Assembly: GCA_963704815.1 (NCBI GenBank)
Contig: CAVPHU010000005.1
Span: 564,724 to 628,723 of the forward strand
Length of the DNA stretch: 64,000 bases
Source of the DNA: DATKWD01 sp963704815
GTDB lineage: Bacteria; Actinomycetota; Acidimicrobiia; Acidimicrobiales; Salinilacustritrichaceae
Direction of reading: 5' to 3'
Made by a program: the position numbers and the translations under genes. Below, one piece after another: positions 61,499 to 64,000 of this stretch. The notes below the pieces were generated by a model that was not told the origin of the DNA, ran no database searches, and saw only the letters and a program-made list of their open reading frames with translations. Position 1 is the first letter of the stretch. Every line of letters starts with the position of its first letter.

Positions 61499-64000
61499 AT
61501 GCCGAAGCTTCCAATCGTCCTGGCCAGGGTTTCCGTCGTCCTCGTGCTCTTCTTCATGGCCGCGGCCGCGCCCGACGCAACCGCAGCCGCCGAGCCACCT
61601 CCTGGCGCTGAGGCAGACCGTGCGATCGCACCCACCCCGATGTTCTCGGAATACGCGAACGTTGCCGCGGGCGTCCAAGGCGACGCGCCGACGCTCGTCG
61701 ACGTCAACGGTGACGAACGCCTCGACATCGTGATCGTCCCTGGTGGCTCGTCGACGTTCAATGTCGTGCTCAACCTCGAGGGTGCGAACGGGGACCCGAC
61801 CTTCACAGATCTGCCGACGAATCCCGTCGGTCTTCCGAGACGATGGGATCAGCAACATCCCGACCGGCCTGGGCATGCACGACTTCAACGATGACGGTTT
61901 GATGGACCTCTACCTGACCAACCAAGGTCGGGGGAATCTGGGGTTGCGCAATCCTCGGCAGGGGCCGTTGCCCGGCGGCGGGTTCGGCTTCGACCTGCGA
62001 CCCTCGAACATCAGGGCGGGAAACGCCAGCCGCAGCACCTACCGGGTGGCCATCAACAACGGTGATGGCACCTTCGGGCCAGGTCCGGACATCAACGCGG
62101 ATGGCGACGGCAACACCCGTGCCGCGGTGTTCGCCGACTTCGATGGCGACGGCAACACCGACCTGATGATGAGCAACGCCCCCTACTTCGGCATCAACTG
62201 GCGTTCGAGCAACAAGCCGAACCAGCTCCGGATGGGCAAGCCCGATGGCACCTTCGGTGACGACGTGCTTCAGTCGTCGGTGGTGAACGACCCGGCGGGG
62301 GCGCTGTGGGTCGATGCACTCGGTAGGGCGAACACCGACTACAAGGGCATCGTCGTGCGCGACTTCGACGGCGACGGCCGCCCCGACATCATCTTGAGCG
62401 CCATCGCCGATGTGTGGGACAACGTCGGGGTCCCACCGTTGGCCACCCAAGATCCCGCTGGTGCGCTCGTCGACCTCGACGGTGACGGGGTGGGCGATGG
62501 CGGCTACCAGGGCGATTGGAAGCGCGGCGTGCTCGTGCTGCGCAACGTCTCGACGCCCGGGGCAGTGGGGTTCGAGGACGTGAGCAACGCTGCGATCGAC
62601 AACGCGATCGGCACCACCGACCAGATGCACACCTACGTCACGGTGCCCGCCGACATCGACGGCGACGGCGATCTCGATCTGCTCGCGTCCGGTCCCCGCA
62701 TCTTCTTCGCCCACAACAGCCTGGAATTCAGCACGGATCGGGTTCGCGTGTACCGCAACGACTCGACCCCTGGCACGATGCGCTTCACCAACATCACCGA
62801 AGCCGCGGGCATGGACTTCATGAACGACAACGCCGCGCTCGCCACGTTCACGGGAGGCCGCTACCCCGCCAACATCCCCGGCTACATGCTCGGTGGCGGT
62901 GACCTCATCCTGACGCCGTTGATGAGCTCCGCTGCTGCCCTGGACGTCGACAACGACGGCGACGTCGACTGGGTGGCGATCGACCGTCAGCTCAGCAGCC
63001 GCAACCCCCTCACCAACGAGGAGTTCTCCCACTGGCTGTTCCTCAACGACGGATCCGGTCACTTCACCCCCGTGCAACCCGAGGACCATGGCATGGTCCA
63101 CACCGCCCGCGACCTCACCTACGGCGACCTCAACGGCGACGGCCGACTCGACATCGTCTCGGTCAACGGCTCCGGCGGCGGCCAGACCGTCGACGACAAG
63201 AACTACGTCTGGCTCAACCAGATCGTCAACGACAACCACTACGTGACGGTCGACGTACGGCTACCTCAGAATCACTTCGGTATCGGCACGAAGGTCACCG
63301 TGTTCGAGGCCGGCACGGATGACATCGTCGGCTATGACGAGGTCCGCACCGACTTCGCCTACCGGTCCAAGCGCCCCGCCTCCCTCCATTTCGGAGTGGG
63401 CACTGCCGACCGGGTCGATGTGCGACTCGTGGTCCCGGACGGCACGATCGCGACCTATTCCGGCCTCACCGTGGACGCTGAGTACACCTTCGCACCGTCG
63501 CTGCCGACGGTGCTCGGTGGTGGTCTGGGGGGTGTTGTCGAGGGCGATGACGGCACCACCATCGCTCGGTTCGAGCTCAGGTTGTCGGCTCCCTCGGATC
63601 GGCCGGTGACGGTGGACTGGACGCCCGAGGCGAACGCGGCGAACCCGTTGGTCGCCGAACCCGGCGTCGATTATCAGCTGGCTGGCGGCACCGTCACGTT
63701 CGCGCCGGGTGAGACGACCGCGACCATCGAAGTCGAGGTCTACGGCGACACTGATTACGAACCGTCGAGTCTCTGGGGCGATTGGGCGTTTCTTCATCTC
63801 TCCAACCCCACGAATGCCATCACCGATCCTGGCCCGAGTGGGCTGGGTGACTACGGCATCTTCGTCATCGTGAACGACGACCTGCCGACGGTGCTCGGTG
63901 GTGGTCTGGGGGGTGTTGTCGAGGGCGATGACGGCACCACCATCGCTCGGTTCGAGCTCAGGTTGTCGGCTCCCTCGGATCGGCCGGTGACGGTGGACTG
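61499..64000 (+). CDS. Secreted VCBS/ASPIC/Calx-beta protein, 3'-partial, apparent frameshift
   Basis: More than 830 residues in view. Signal peptide VLARVSVVLVLFFMAAAAPDATAAA. Eight Asp-rich Ca2+-type repeats (e.g. DFDGDGNTDLMMSN, DIDGDGDLDLLAS, DLNGDGRLDIVSV), then an ASPIC/UnbV-type domain (HYVTVDVRLPQNHFGIGTKVTVFE..), then Calx-beta repeats of 127 residues. The frame changes at about 61835: dropping one C turns GLPRR into GLRDDGISNIPTG; the rest is open to the window end. Likely a surface adhesin or Ca-dependent binding protein on the putative element. Confidence 0.82.
63501..63620 (+). repeat. Calx-beta repeat, copy 1
   Basis: 120 bases beginning CTGCCGACGGTGCTCGGTGG and coding for LPTVLGGGLGGVVEGDDGTT onwards. 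Identical over 119 bases to copy 2, 381 bp (127 codons) downstream. Confidence 0.95.
63882..64000 (+). repeat. Calx-beta repeat, copy 2 (cut by window end)
   Basis: 119 bases identical to 63501-63619, in the same frame. The repeat continues beyond the window. Identity at nucleotide level indicates recent tandem duplication or gene conversion. Confidence 0.95.

Larger units (their letters stand above)
59073..64000 (+). mobile_element. Putative integrated element at tRNA-Ala (left part, open to the right)
   Basis: A tyrosine integrase begins 116 bp after tRNA-Ala, preceded by repeated GACGTAGCC sites. Cargo in view: a lipoprotein hydrolase and a long VCBS/Calx-beta protein. The other end, including a copy of the tRNA 3' end, is outside the window, so the extent is unknown. 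Based on the integrase-tRNA arrangement only. Confidence 0.45.

Overview
The window comes from a high-GC bacterium and is the chromosome-origin region. The gene order trxB ... trxA, parB, parA, rsmG, jag, yidC, yidD, rnpA, rpmH, dnaA, dnaN, recF, dciA, gyrB, gyrA, DUF3566 gene, tRNA-Ile is the actinobacterial origin layout. A mycothiol-dependent-isomerase fold, zinc-free L28/L33 ribosomal proteins and frequent GTG/TTG starts fit an actinobacterium. The class Acidimicrobiia is my best guess, not something proven here.

Layout. 1-10.7 kb: trxB (5' end outside the window), a MarR regulator with its own palindrome, a renalase-like FAD oxidoreductase, lon, trxA, parB and parA with two parS sites, then the leftward rsmG-jag-yidC-yidD-rnpA-rpmH operon. 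10.7-12.7 kb: dnaA flanked by DnaA boxes, including a perfect 15-bp inverted repeat just before dnaA; oriC is most likely the dnaA-dnaN gap. 12.7-21.6 kb: dnaN, recF, dciA, gyrB, gyrA, an M15 peptidase, the DUF3566 gene and tRNA-Ile(GAT). 21.6-34.7 kb: accessory genes. They include a ribbon-helix-helix-type protein with GTAAT repeats; a leftward cassette of zf-HC2 protein, cupredoxin-like lipoprotein, polytopic membrane protein and MPI-fold protein; a lipoprotein esterase; an ECF sigma factor; hisN-like phosphatase; a CzrA/SmtB-type sensor plus CDF exporter with a perfect operator; zinc-free rpmB/rpmG; and a SigE-type sigma/membrane partner pair. 34.8-45.2 kb: ABC-F ATPase, prfC, two convergent DoxX-like proteins, DUF1003 and MgtE-N/CBS proteins, a thioesterase, a PQQ-type propeller and an FG-GAP/M23 protein. 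45.2-50.9 kb: a coupled operon of LLM monooxygenase, LuxR-type ATPase regulator and membrane-anchored Hsp70. 52.0-58.8 kb: a tightly overlapping operon of FAD oxidoreductase, DUF1365, CFA-synthase-like methyltransferase, SRPBCC protein, SDR and photolyase, with a convergent RskA-type anti-sigma gene. 59.0-64.0 kb: tRNA-Ala(TGC), then a tyrosine integrase, a lipoprotein hydrolase and a large VCBS/ASPIC/Calx-beta protein, probably one end of an integrated element.

Caution on frames. At least fourteen apparent frame breaks, where named, are of one or two bases. They hit trxB, prfC, an ABC-F gene, a LuxR gene, an RskA gene, two hydrolases, the integrase (four times) and the VCBS gene. Several sit in C or G runs and each is repaired by one small edit. 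I read most as sequence or assembly errors rather than gene death, but that cannot be settled from this text.

How it works together: the left third is replication, segregation and ribosome/membrane-insertion housekeeping; the right two thirds are stress, metal, envelope and lipid functions controlled by several sigma/anti-sigma and metal-sensing modules.
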